Shown here in pieces: positions 38,929 to 47,548 of a stretch of 64,000 nucleotides of DNA (position 1 is its first letter; each line of letters opens with the position of its first letter). The DNA lies in the NCBI RefSeq assembly GCF_014058705.1, contig NZ_CP059692.1, positions 248,001-312,000 of the forward strand. The letters are read 5' to 3'. Position numbers and translations under genes: made by a program. The notes below the pieces were generated by a model. The model ran no database searches. It saw only the letters and a list, made by a program, of their open reading frames with translations, and had not been told where the DNA came from. The DNA comes from Aureimonas mangrovi. GTDB lineage: Bacteria; Pseudomonadota; Alphaproteobacteria; Rhizobiales; Rhizobiaceae.

Positions 38929-41900
38929 TCAGGACACTACGCCATTTTCGCGCGACAGGTCGAGGAGCAGGCCGACGGCGAGGCCGAGCCGCGCGACCGA
39001 CGTCTCCCCCGAGCCCGCCATGCGCAGCATCTGGTCGCGCAGGCGCGTCAACGGTTCGCCGCCGGCTTCTGCCCAGGCGTCGGCCGGTGCCGTGCCGCCC
39101 TGCGCGAGAGCCTGCGCCGTCAGCGCCCGGCGTGCGGTGGAGAGCTGCGCGCCGGCTCGCTCCAGCGCCAGCATCTCGTAATAGTCCGCAGGGCGCAGCG
39201 AGCGCAGTGCGCCCTCGACGCGGCCGAGCCGCAGATGCCGCGTGACGCCGAAATAGGCCGAAAGCGCCTGGTCGCGACTGGCCCCCGTTTCACGTGAAAC
39301 GGCGACGATGTCCGGCACGAGGGCGAGGAGCGGCAGGAGCGCGACTTCCTTTGCCACCGCTTCGGGAACGCCGGCGCCGGCATGCTCGGCGAGGCGCGCC
39401 TCGTATTCCTCGCGGGCGCGGTCGCTGGAAAGTTCGAGGACACGCGGCCGGAGCGCTTCGCAGGCCGCGCGAAGCTCGGCGACCGCTTCCGAAAGCGACT
39501 GGCCGGCCGGCAGGTTGCGGACGGCCCAGGCGGTGGTCTGCATCAGGAAGCTGCGGGTGGCGCGATAGAGCGCGAACTGCGCCACACTCGTGATCGTTCC
39601 GTCCAACGCGTCGATCGCGGCATAGAGCGCGCCCGTGCCGAGGCCGTCCGAGGCGGCGACGAAGGCGCGCACGGAGCGTGAGGGCAGCGCGCCCGCCGCA
39701 TCGGCGAAGGTGATCGCGAAGGCGGGACCGAGGCGGTTGACGAAATCGTTGGCGAGCGCCGTGGCCACGATCTCCCGGCGCAGGCGGTGGCCGTCGATCT
39801 CGCCGGCGAACTCCGCCCGCATCGCATCAGGGAAATAGGCGTGCAGCCGATCGCCCAGATACGGATCGTCCGGTAGGTCGCTTTCCAGGATGCGGTCGAA
39901 GAGATCGATCTTGCCGTAGGCGAGGAGGACGGCGAGTTCGGGGCGCGTCAGCCCCCGCCCGGCCGCGCGCAGATCGGCGATGGCCGCGTCGGACGGCAGC
40001 GTCTCCACCTCCCGCGAGAGTTCGCCGCGGTCTTCCAGAACCGTCATCAGCCTGGCCTGGGCGGGCAGGCGCATTGCGCCATTGTCTTCGTCCAGCGAGA
40101 GGGCAAGCGTCTGCTGGTAGTTGTTGGCGAGGACGAGCGCGGCGACGTCCCCGGTCATCTTCGAGAGCAGTGCGTTGCGATCGTCGCGCGGCAGGCGGCC
40201 ATCGCTCATGGGGCCCTTCAGCGCGATCTTGATGTTGACCTCGACGTCCGACGTGTTGACGCCGGCCGAATTGTCGATCGCGTCCGTGTTGATGCGCCCG
40301 CCCGCCCGCGCGAACTCGATGCGGCCGCGCTGCGTGGCGCCGAGATTGGCACCCTCACCCACCACCTTGGCGCGCAGATCGCGGCCGGTGACGCGCACCG
40401 AATCGTTGGCGCGGTCTCCCGCGTCGGCGTTCGATTCGGCGCTGGAACGGATGTAGGTGCCGATGCCGCCGAACCAGAGAAGGTCCACCGGCGCCTTCAG
40501 GATGGCATTGATGATCTCGGCAGGCGTGCCCTCTCGGCGATCCCAGCCGATGGCTTCGGCCGCTTCCGCCGGCAGGCGCACGCGCTTCTCGCGCCGGGAG
40601 ACGATCAGCCCGCCCTTCGAGAGAAGCGCCTTGTCATAGTCGGCCCAGGAGGAGCGCGGCAGGGCGAAGAGCCGCTCGCGCTCGGCGAAGGAGGACGCCG
40701 GGTCCGGATCGGGATCGATGAAGATGTCGCGATGATCGAAGGCGGCGACGAGCTTCGTCTGGCGCGACAGCAGCATGCCGTTGCCGAAGACGTCGCCCGA
40801 CATGTCTCCGCAGCCCGCGACCGTGAAGGGCTCGACCTGAATGTCGCGGTCCATCTCGCGGAAGTGGCGTTTCACCGCCTCCCACGCGCCGCGCGCCGTA
40901 ATGCCCATGCCCTTGTGGTCGTAACCGGCCGACCCGCCGGAGGCAAAGGCGTCGTCGAGCCAGAACTCCTCGGCCTGCGCGATGGCGTTGGCCGTGTCGG
41001 AGAAGGTCGCCGTGCCCTTGTCGGCGGCGACGACGAAATAGGGGTCCGGGCCGTCATGAGCGAGGACGCGGGGCGGCGTGACGGTTTCCTCGCCGACCGC
41101 ATTGTCGGTGATCGACAGGAGCGAAGCGATGAAGACGACATAGGCCGAGCGGCCGGCCTCGAACCAGGCGTCGCGGCGCGATGCGTCCGGCAGGCGCTTC
41201 GGGTAGAAGCCGCCCTTGGCGCCGACCGGCACGATCACCGCGTTCTTGACCTGCTGCGCCTTCACGAGGCCGAGCACTTCGGTGCGATAGTCCTGGCTGC
41301 GGTCCGACCAGCGGAGGCCGCCGCGCGCGACGCGCCCGAAGCGCAGATGGACGCCTTCGACACGCGCGTCGAAGACGAAGATCTCGCGGAAGGGCACAGG
41401 CTGCGGCAGGCCGTCCAGCGCGTGGGGATCGAACTTGAAGGCAAGCGCGGGCGTCACGGCGCCGGGGCGCGACTCGGCCTCGGCCGACGGATCGCCCAGC
41501 GCGTAGAAATTGGTGCGCAGCGTCGCCAGCACGCCTTGCGTGAAACGGCGCAGCACGCGGTCCTCGTCGAGACTGTCCACCTCGTCGAGCGCGGCAAGGA
41601 TCTCCGCCGTCAGGCGATAAGCCTTCGCGCCGCGCTCGCGGGCGCGGGCGGTGAGCGGGTCCTCCTCGCCCTCCTCGGAGCGGGGCGGCGCCGGCTCGCG
41701 CGCCGCGTCCGGGTCGAAGGCGGCGGCGAAGAGATCGAACAGCGCGCGGGCGAGCGCGGGGTGGCGCAGGAGCGTGGCGGCGAGGAAGGCGTCGGTGAAG
41801 GCGAGCCCCGTCTGGCGCAGATAGCGCCCGTAGGCGCGCAGGACATTCGCCTCCTGCCATGTGAGCCCGGCCTGGAGGACGAGCGCGTTGAAGCCGTCGT

Positions 41901-43827
41901 TCTCGATCAGCCCCTCGCCGACCGCCCCGTAAAGCGCTTCCAGAGCCGCCCCGGCGTCCGAAAGAGCGATGTCGCCGCCGCCCTGACGGGCGAGATCCAT
42001 GTCGTGCAGGTGGACGGCGCTGCCGTCCGGCCGGGCGATCTCGAAGGTGCGCTCGGCGCCGACCGAGAAGCCCATGTTCTCCAGGATCGGAACGCGTGTC
42101 GAGAGCGAGAGCGGGGCGCCATAGGCGTAGAGCTTGAGGCGCAGGAGATCGGCTGGATCGCCCTCGCGGCGGTAGAAATCAACCTCCAGCGGCGCGTCCT
42201 TCGACAGAGCGTGGATGCGCCCGCCGTCGATCACCGCCTCCGCGGGGTCCACGGCCTCGCGGTAGCCCTGCGGCAGGCCGGGCGCGAGGGACAGAAGCTC
42301 GTTCGAGCGCCCGGCCCGCGCGACGGCGCGGGCATAGGCGTCCGCCCAGGAGCGGGACAGGGCGACGATGCGCGCCTCGATTTCGGCCGGCTCGGGCGTC
42401 GGCGTCGGCCCGCCCGTGCGCCCGATGATGAAGTGGACCTGTGCGAGCGGACCCTCGGGGAAGGAGGGGTAGTAGGCCGAGACGTGGCCGTCATAGGCCT
42501 GCGTCAGGAGGACGCCGATCTCCTCGCGAAGACGCTGGTCGTAGCGCTCGCGCGGGACGAAGACGAGAACCGAGACGAAACGGTCGAACGGATCGACCCG
42601 CGGCAGGACGCGCACGCGCGGACGCTCGCCGAGTTCGAGGACGATGCCGACGAAACGCTCGAGAAGATCGACGTCGATCTGGAAGAGCTCGTCGCGCGAA
42701 TAGGTCTCGAGGGCGTTGGCGAGCGCCTTGGCCGAATGCGATTTCGGCTGCAGACCGAAGCGCATCGTGACGAGCTGCACCTTCTGGCGCAGATAGGGGA
42801 TCGACAGGACGGGCTGGGTGTAGGCGGCGGCCGTGAACAGGCCAGCGATGCGCAGCTCGCCACAGAGCCGGCCTTCGCGGTCGTATTCCTTGACGCCGAT
42901 GTAATCCATGTAGACGCGCCGGTGGACGCGCGAACGGGCGTTGGCCTTGGCGACGATCAGCGGCGAGGGCGCTTCCAGAAAGGCCTGGCGCTCGGCGCTG
43001 GCGCCCTCGTCCTCCCCCTCGCGGCGCAGGACGCGCACCTCCGGGTCGCGCAGGATCCCGAGCTCGGAGCCCGGCCGGCGGCGCATGATGCGCCCTTCCG
43101 GCTCCTCCTCGTAGGCGAATTCGCGCGTGCCGAGGAAGATGAAATTGTCCGAGGTCAGCCATTCGAGAAAGGCGGCCGCCTCCTCGACCTCGGCGCGGTT
43201 GCCCTGCGTATCGACGCGCTCCGCACGGCGCCGGAGCTGGAAGGCGGCGCGTGCCGTGCGCTCGCGCATCGCGTAGAAATCATCGTTGGCCGCCGCGATC
43301 TGACGCAGGATCGCCTCGATCCGTTCCGCGAGGCGCGCGCCGGCCTGCGGGTCCGCCGGCACGCCGGTGGCGATCTGCATGAGGCTGACGCGATCGTTGG
43401 CGCCGGGCACCGTGTCGTGCGCGGCGGCGAAGCTCTTCACCGCGCCGTCCGCCCCGCGCACGACGTCGAGGATCGGGTGCGAGATGTAATGCACCTCGGG
43501 CATCGTCTCGCCGATCTCGGCGATCACCGAATCGAACAGGAAGGCGCGGTCGTCGGTGACGACGGTCACGAGCTGCAACGTCTCGTCGCCCTTGGCGAAA
43601 CCCACGGGCGTTTCGACCGCGACGACCGCCTCGCCCGGCTTCTGGCGCGACAGCGCCTCGGCAGCACGCCCGGCGGCGATGGCGAGCGCAGCGGGCGTGA
43701 TGGCGGACAGGTCTTCGGCGGGCGGACGGGCGAGCAGCAGCGGCACGAGCGTGGCGCGTGCCTCCCCGGCCGGCACCTCGCGAAGGACCGTCTCGATGAT
43801 CTGCGCTTTGTCCGGTGTCGTCGCCAT
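38929..43827 (-). CDS. NAD-specific glutamate dehydrogenase, large (180-kDa) type
   Basis: 1632 residues, the normal size of the GDH-180 class, which oxidises glutamate to 2-oxoglutarate and ammonia. N-terminal regulatory ACT-like regions (about 1-700) include FIFLGTREFAYEEEPEG-type sequence, then the catalytic core with GGLRWSDRSQDYRTEVLGLV, KNAVIVPVGAKGGF (substrate Lys), and GCGDMSGDVFGNGML (NAD loop). The ATG at 43827 gives the family N-terminus. A palindromic parS-like site at 39286-39301 lies near the 3' end, encoding Val-Ser-Arg-Glu-Thr. Divergent from the small membrane protein at 43989. Confidence 0.96.
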   Translation of the reverse strand: MATTPDKAQIIETVLREVPAGEARATLVPLLLARPPAEDLSAITPAALAIAAGRAAEALSRQKPGEAVVAVETPVGFAKGDETLQLVTVVTDDRAFLFDSVIAEIGETMPEVHYISHPILDVVRGADGAVKSFAAAHDTVPGANDRVSLMQIATGVPADPQAGARLAERIEAILRQIAAANDDFYAMRERTARAAFQLRRRAERVDTQGNRAEVEEAAAFLEWLTSDNFIFLGTREFAYEEEPEGRIMRRRPGSELGILRDPEVRVLRREGEDEGASAERQAFLEAPSPLIVAKANARSRVHRRVYMDYIGVKEYDREGRLCGELRIAGLFTAAAYTQPVLSIPYLRQKVQLVTMRFGLQPKSHSAKALANALETYSRDELFQIDVDLLERFVGIVLELGERPRVRVLPRVDPFDRFVSVLVFVPRERYDQRLREEIGVLLTQAYDGHVSAYYPSFPEGPLAQVHFIIGRTGGPTPTPEPAEIEARIVALSRSWADAYARAVARAGRSNELLSLAPGLPQGYREAVDPAEAVIDGGRIHALSKDAPLEVDFYRREGDPADLLRLKLYAYGAPLSLSTRVPILENMGFSVGAERTFEIARPDGSAVHLHDMDLARQGGGDIALSDAGAALEALYGAVGEGLIENDGFNALVLQAGLTWQEANVLRAYGRYLRQTGLAFTDAFLAATLLRHPALARALFDLFAAAFDPDAAREPAPPRSEEGEEDPLTARARERGAKAYRLTAEILAALDEVDSLDEDRVLRRFTQGVLATLRTNFYALGDPSAEAESRPGAVTPALAFKFDPHALDGLPQPVPFREIFVFDARVEGVHLRFGRVARGGLRWSDRSQDYRTEVLGLVKAQQVKNAVIVPVGAKGGFYPKRLPDASRRDAWFEAGRSAYVVFIASLLSITDNAVGEETVTPPRVLAHDGPDPYFVVAADKGTATFSDTANAIAQAEEFWLDDAFASGGSAGYDHKGMGITARGAWEAVKRHFREMDRDIQVEPFTVAGCGDMSGDVFGNGMLLSRQTKLVAAFDHRDIFIDPDPDPASSFAERERLFALPRSSWADYDKALLSKGGLIVSRREKRVRLPAEAAEAIGWDRREGTPAEIINAILKAPVDLLWFGGIGTYIRSSAESNADAGDRANDSVRVTGRDLRAKVVGEGANLGATQRGRIEFARAGGRINTDAIDNSAGVNTSDVEVNIKIALKGPMSDGRLPRDDRNALLSKMTGDVAALVLANNYQQTLALSLDEDNGAMRLPAQARLMTVLEDRGELSREVETLPSDAAIADLRAAGRGLTRPELAVLLAYGKIDLFDRILESDLPDDPYLGDRLHAYFPDAMRAEFAGEIDGHRLRREIVATALANDFVNRLGPAFAITFADAAGALPSRSVRAFVAASDGLGTGALYAAIDALDGTITSVAQFALYRATRSFLMQTTAWAVRNLPAGQSLSEAVAELRAACEALRPRVLELSSDRAREEYEARLAEHAGAGVPEAVAKEVALLPLLALVPDIVAVSRETGASRDQALSAYFGVTRHLRLGRVEGALRSLRPADYYEMLALERAGAQLSTARRALTAQALAQGGTAPADAWAEAGGEPLTRLRDQMLRMAGSGETSVARLGLAVGLLLDLSRENGVVS
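39286..39301. other. parS-like site (14 of 16) inside the glutamate dehydrogenase gene
   Basis: CGTTTCACGTGAAACG, identical over all 16 bases to the site in rsmG at 16260-16275, 23 kb away, although the genes are unrelated. Confidence 0.8.
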
Positions 43828-43988
43828 CGGTTCTGCCTTCCCCTCTCGGCGCGGCCATCCCCGGCCGCCTGTCTTTTTCCGCATATCGCCTGCCGGCGCG
43901 AAACTGGTGCGACAGCCGGCCGTGTCCACAGCCGGGATGCCCTGCGAGCGGTTGCCCTGCACGGACTTTTCGGTCAGATTTCGGCACC

Positions 43989-44243
43989 ATGAGCCATCGC
44001 GACGACGACGAAAGACAGCGGGAGGCGGACGCCATCCTGCGGCGCCTGCGCCAGGAGACCGATCCGCAGATCGGCGCCGGCACGGCGCAGATGCTGACGG
44101 GCGCGAGGGCGCATTTCTCCGGGGCCGACGCCGACCCGAACGACCGGATCGAGGTTCTGGGAACGCGCATCGGGCGCCTCGCGGGCCTTGCCGCCTGCAT
44201 CGTCCTCGCGGTCATGTTCGTCGTGAATTACCTCCTCCCCTGA
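43989..44243 (+). CDS. Small single-helix membrane protein, unknown
   Basis: 84 residues. A charged N-terminal region (MSHRDDDERQREADAILRRL) with helical, coiled-coil-like character is followed by one C-terminal membrane helix LAACIVLAVMFVVNYLLP. It lies 13 bases before pdxY, so it is probably co-transcribed with it. I do not recognise a named family. Located in the divergent region next to the glutamate dehydrogenase. Confidence 0.7.
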   Translation: MSHRDDDERQREADAILRRLRQETDPQIGAGTAQMLTGARAHFSGADADPNDRIEVLGTRIGRLAGLAACIVLAVMFVVNYLLP

Positions 44244-44256
44244 GAATGGCGCTGCG

Positions 44257-45162
44257 ATGATGGCTCAGGGCTCCGACAGCGCGCCGCCCGACCGCGGGGC
44301 GGTGATCTCGATCTCCAGCCATGTGGCGCGCGGCACGGTGGGCAACCGCGCAGCCGTCTTCGCGCTGGAAACGCTCGGCCATCCGGTCTGGTCGGTGCCG
44401 ACCGTCACCCTGCCTTGGCACCCCGGCCACGGCCCGGCGACGCGCATCGTGCCCGACGATGCGGCCTTTTCGGCCTTTCTCGACGATCTTGCCGGCGCGC
44501 CGTGGCTCGGCGAGGTTTCGGCCGTCCTGACGGGATATTTCGGCTCGCCGCGCCAGATCGAGCCGGCGGCGCGGCTGATCGAGGCGGTGCGCGCGGCGCG
44601 GCCGGACGCGATCTTCATCTGCGATCCGGTGATCGGCGACGGCGCGGAAGCGGGCGGACGGCTCTACCAGCCGGCGGAGACGATGGAGGCGATCCGCGAC
44701 CGGCTCCTGCCGCTCGCCGACATCGCGACGCCCAACCGCTTCGAACTGGAGCTCATCACCGGGCTGGAGCTGTCGTCGAACGCGCATCTGATCGAGGCGG
44801 CGGCCTCTCTGGGCCCGGGCCGGGTGATGATCACCTCGGCCTTCCCGCTCCTGCGCGGGGGCATCGGCAATCTCCTCACCGATGGACAGGAGGCGATTCT
44901 CGCCGAGCACCGGCGCATCGACGGCGCGCCGAACGGTCTCGGAGACCTGACGGCGGCGGTCTTCCTGGCACGCACCCTCGCCGGGCTTCCGGCCGAAAAG
45001 GCACTGCAATCGACGACGGCGGCAGTCTACGAGATCCTGGCGCGCACCACCAAGCGCGGCGCCGACGAACTGACGCTCGAGACCGACGCGGACAGCCTGA
45101 AGACGCCGATGGCGATGGTGCAGATGCGGCGCCTCGCCATGCCGGGCGGCCGGCGCGCTTGA
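44257..45162 (+). CDS. pdxY: Pyridoxal kinase
   Basis: 301 residues, ribokinase-like fold, phosphorylates pyridoxal to pyridoxal 5'-phosphate in vitamin B6 salvage. VISISSHVARGTVGNRAAVF at about 16-35 (seen also in PdxK/PdxY), FICDPVIGDGAEAGGRLY, and the anion-hole/base loop GLGDLTAAVFLARTLAG. Here the usual GTGD is GLGD, as in PdxY. Its stop overlaps the TTG start of the DUF429 gene. The PLP-homeostasis protein YggS is elsewhere in the window. Confidence 0.92.
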   Translation: MMAQGSDSAPPDRGAVISISSHVARGTVGNRAAVFALETLGHPVWSVPTVTLPWHPGHGPATRIVPDDAAFSAFLDDLAGAPWLGEVSAVLTGYFGSPRQIEPAARLIEAVRAARPDAIFICDPVIGDGAEAGGRLYQPAETMEAIRDRLLPLADIATPNRFELELITGLELSSNAHLIEAAASLGPGRVMITSAFPLLRGGIGNLLTDGQEAILAEHRRIDGAPNGLGDLTAAVFLARTLAGLPAEKALQSTTAAVYEILARTTKRGADELTLETDADSLKTPMAMVQMRRLAMPGGRRA

Positions 45163-45923
45163 CGGCCGAGCGGACGCTGGCGGGCGTCGACGGCTGCCGT
45201 GCCGGCTGGCTTGCGGCGATCGAGCATCCCGGCAAGGCGCCCTCCATCGCCGTCTTCACCCGCTTTGCCGATCTTCTGGCAGCCCTGCCGGACGATGCCC
45301 TCATCGCCGTCGACATGCCGATCGGCCTGCCGGAGCGCATCGACGGCCCCGGCAGGGCTGCCGAGAAGGCGGCGCGGCCGCATCTGGCCATGCGCCAGTC
45401 GAGCGTCTTTTCCATCCCGGCGCGCGCCGCCGTCGAGCTCTGGCCCGGCCTCTTCCACGACGAACTGCACCGGCGCGAAAGCCACGCCGCGGCCAGCGCG
45501 CTGGCGCGCACGCTCTCCGACCCGCCGCGCGGTGTCTCGATCCAGGGTTACATGCTGTTCGGCAAGATCCTCGAGATCGACGCGTTGCTGCGCGAAAGCC
45601 CGGCGCTCACGGAGCGGGTGATCGAGAGTCACCCCGAGATGGCCTTCCGGGCGATGAACGGCGGCGTGCCGGCAATGCGGCCGAAGAAGGTGAAGAACCG
45701 GCCGAACCCGGACGGCCTCGACGAGCGCGAGGCGCTGCTGGCGGTGGCGGGCATATCGCGCGCCGCCTTTGCGCACGTTCCGCCCGGCACAGGCCGCGAC
45801 GACCTTCTCGACGCGCTGGCGATGCTGGTGACGGCGCGCCGCCATGCTCAAGGTCTCGCCGTATCCTACCCCGACCCGCCCGACCGCGACGCCCACGGCC
45901 TGCCGATCGCCATCCGGGCGTGA
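45159..45923 (+). CDS. DUF429 family protein (RNase H-like fold)
   Basis: 254 residues from TTG, which overlaps the pdxY stop (TTGA). AGVDGCRAGWLAAI at the N-terminus, AVDMPIGLPE at about 45-54, ESHPEMAFRAM and the C-terminal DDLLDALAMLVTARR contain the conserved Asp/Glu residues of DUF429, a family with an RNase H-like fold and no proven activity. The ATG/GTG codons further downstream would remove the conserved first strand, so TTG is preferred. Confidence 0.82.
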   Translation: MTAERTLAGVDGCRAGWLAAIEHPGKAPSIAVFTRFADLLAALPDDALIAVDMPIGLPERIDGPGRAAEKAARPHLAMRQSSVFSIPARAAVELWPGLFHDELHRRESHAAASALARTLSDPPRGVSIQGYMLFGKILEIDALLRESPALTERVIESHPEMAFRAMNGGVPAMRPKKVKNRPNPDGLDEREALLAVAGISRAAFAHVPPGTGRDDLLDALAMLVTARRHAQGLAVSYPDPPDRDAHGLPIAIRA

Positions 45924-45990
45924 AGCCTTGACTTGCCGAACCTCCGGCGCTTCTTCCGAAAGGCGACACTTGCAAGACGAGAAGGCGCCC

Positions 45991-46647
45991 ATGCTTCTGC
46001 CCGACCATCTCCTCGCCGGCTACAAGAGCTTCATAGAAGGGCGATACCTCGCCGAGACGCAGACGTACCGGGCCCTGGCGCGCGACGGGCAGGCGCCCGA
46101 GACGATGATCGTCGCCTGCTGCGATTCGCGCGCGGCGCCCGAGACGATCTTCGGCTCGGCGCCGGGCGAATTGTTCGTCGTGCGCAACGTCGCCAACCTC
46201 GTGCCGCCCTACGAGCCGGACGGAGACTTCCACGGCACCTCGGCCGCGCTGGAATTCGCGGTCGTGGCGCTGAAGGTGAAGCACATCGTCGTCATGGGAC
46301 ACGGGCGCTGCGGCGGTATTCAGGCGGCGCTGACGCAGGACTTCGAACCATTGTCGCAGAGCGATTTCATCGGCAAGTGGATGAGCCTCGTGCGCCCGGC
46401 CGCCGAGACGGTGGGCGCCAGCGAGTTCATGACCACGAGCGAGCGCCAGACAGCGATGGAGCGCATCTCCATCCGCCACTCGCTCGCCAATCTTCGCGCC
46501 TTCCCCGACATCGCCGAGCGCGAGGCGGCCGGAACGCTGACCCTTCACGGGGCCTGGTTCGACATCTCGTCCGGCGAATTGTGGGCGATGAACCCGGCGA
46601 CGGGCGATTTCGAGCGCCCGCTGATCGAGGGCGCCGACGCGAACTGA
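45991..46647 (+). CDS. can: Beta-class carbonic anhydrase
   Basis: 218 residues. It interconverts CO2 and bicarbonate in the cytoplasm. Zinc ligands Cys43 (CCDSR, with Asp45 and Arg47 as the catalytic dyad), His104 and Cys107 (GHGRCGG) are all present. FVVRNVANLVPPYEPDG and HGTSAALEFAVVALKVKH are typical. Start ATG at 45991 is 9 bases after AGACGAGAAGG. It lies 67 bases after the DUF429 gene on the same strand. Confidence 0.95.
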   Translation: MLLPDHLLAGYKSFIEGRYLAETQTYRALARDGQAPETMIVACCDSRAAPETIFGSAPGELFVVRNVANLVPPYEPDGDFHGTSAALEFAVVALKVKHIVVMGHGRCGGIQAALTQDFEPLSQSDFIGKWMSLVRPAAETVGASEFMTTSERQTAMERISIRHSLANLRAFPDIAEREAAGTLTLHGAWFDISSGELWAMNPATGDFERPLIEGADAN

Positions 46648-46681
46648 GCTCGCACACTTTGCGACGTTCGGGGCTGGACGC

Positions 46682-46710
46682 TTGCGATCGGCGCGAAAGA
46701 TACGTTTAAC
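46682..46710 (+). promoter_or_regulatory. Candidate promoter of the Omp19-like gene
   Basis: TTGCGA (46682-46687), 17-base spacer, TTTAAC (46705-46710). Predicted start of transcription is 60 bases before the chosen ATG at 46777. Confidence 0.4.
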
Positions 46711-46776
46711 GATAAAAGCGACGGATCACCCGTCACAAACATGACCGACAACGGCACGGCTCGAGGAACGGCCCCC

Positions 46777-47331
46777 ATGATGCATTGGACGAAGACCGGC
46801 GCGGCACTCGCCGCGATGATGGCGCTGGCAGGGTGCCAGCAGAGCGTACCGACGCTCGGCGGTGGCAATGTCGGCGGGCCCGCCCCGCTGAGCCCCGCGC
46901 CGCGCGGTCAGGTCTATTCCAACCAGCTTCCGCCCCCGCCCCCGCCGCCGGCCTCCTCGCAGACGATCCAGCCGGTCCTGAACCCCGACGGCACCGCCGT
47001 AAACGGCACGACCACGCCGGGTGCGGCGCCGACGCAGACCGCCTCGGCCGCACCGGTGACGCGCGAAGGGCTCGTGGGCGCCTGGCGCGTCTCCTCGGGC
47101 GGCGGCAACTGCCAGATCTTCATGGCGCTGACCCAGTGGAGCGGCGGCTACCGCGCCGCCTCGCGCGGCTGCCCCGGCCAGGTGGCCGACGTCTCCGCCT
47201 GGGACGTCTCGGGAAGCCAGGTGGTGCTGCGCTCCAACTCGGGCGACACGGTCGCGACCCTCAACAATGCCGGCGGCACCCGCTACGAGGGGACGACGAC
47301 GGGGGGCCAGCCCATCTCCCTCTACCGGTAA
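46777..47331 (+). CDS. omp19: Omp19-like outer-membrane lipoprotein, AprI/Inh protease-inhibitor domain
   Basis: 184 residues. A signal peptide with lipobox ALAGC (MMHWTKTGAALAAMMALAGC) gives a lipidated Cys. A Pro-rich linker (with an eight-Pro run) leads to an Inh domain: NCQIFMALTQWSGGYRAASR, GCPGQVADVSAWDVSGSQVVL and TTTGGQPISLYR, with two Cys that would form one disulfide. This layout and the C-terminal sequence resemble Brucella Omp19, which inhibits host and bacterial proteases. The ATG at 46777 follows GAGGAACGG and directly precedes the signal peptide; an ATG at 46741 lacks a ribosome site. Confidence 0.82.
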   Translation: MMHWTKTGAALAAMMALAGCQQSVPTLGGGNVGGPAPLSPAPRGQVYSNQLPPPPPPPASSQTIQPVLNPDGTAVNGTTTPGAAPTQTASAAPVTREGLVGAWRVSSGGGNCQIFMALTQWSGGYRAASRGCPGQVADVSAWDVSGSQVVLRSNSGDTVATLNNAGGTRYEGTTTGGQPISLYR

Positions 47332-47548
47332 ATCCAAAGGATCGAGCCACGCCGACGGCCGCCTGATGCGGTTTGCTGCGCTTCCGGTGCTCACGGACCC
47401 CAAGTCCGCTGCGCGCCGGTTCTCGCATTCCCGCACCAGGACGTCTCGCCGGACGAGGCTTCTCCTTCGGATTACATCCCTTCCGCCGGCCGGTGGCCGA
47501 TCGGAATGGCTGTAAGGGCAGGGTGACGGGTCGGAAAGGCTGATCGGC

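Noticed and set aside
40732-43992. A 1086-codon open frame on the plus strand opposite the glutamate dehydrogenase gene.
   Set aside because: It is exactly antisense to a well-conserved enzyme and rich in Arg, Gly, Asp and His; a GC-bias artefact.
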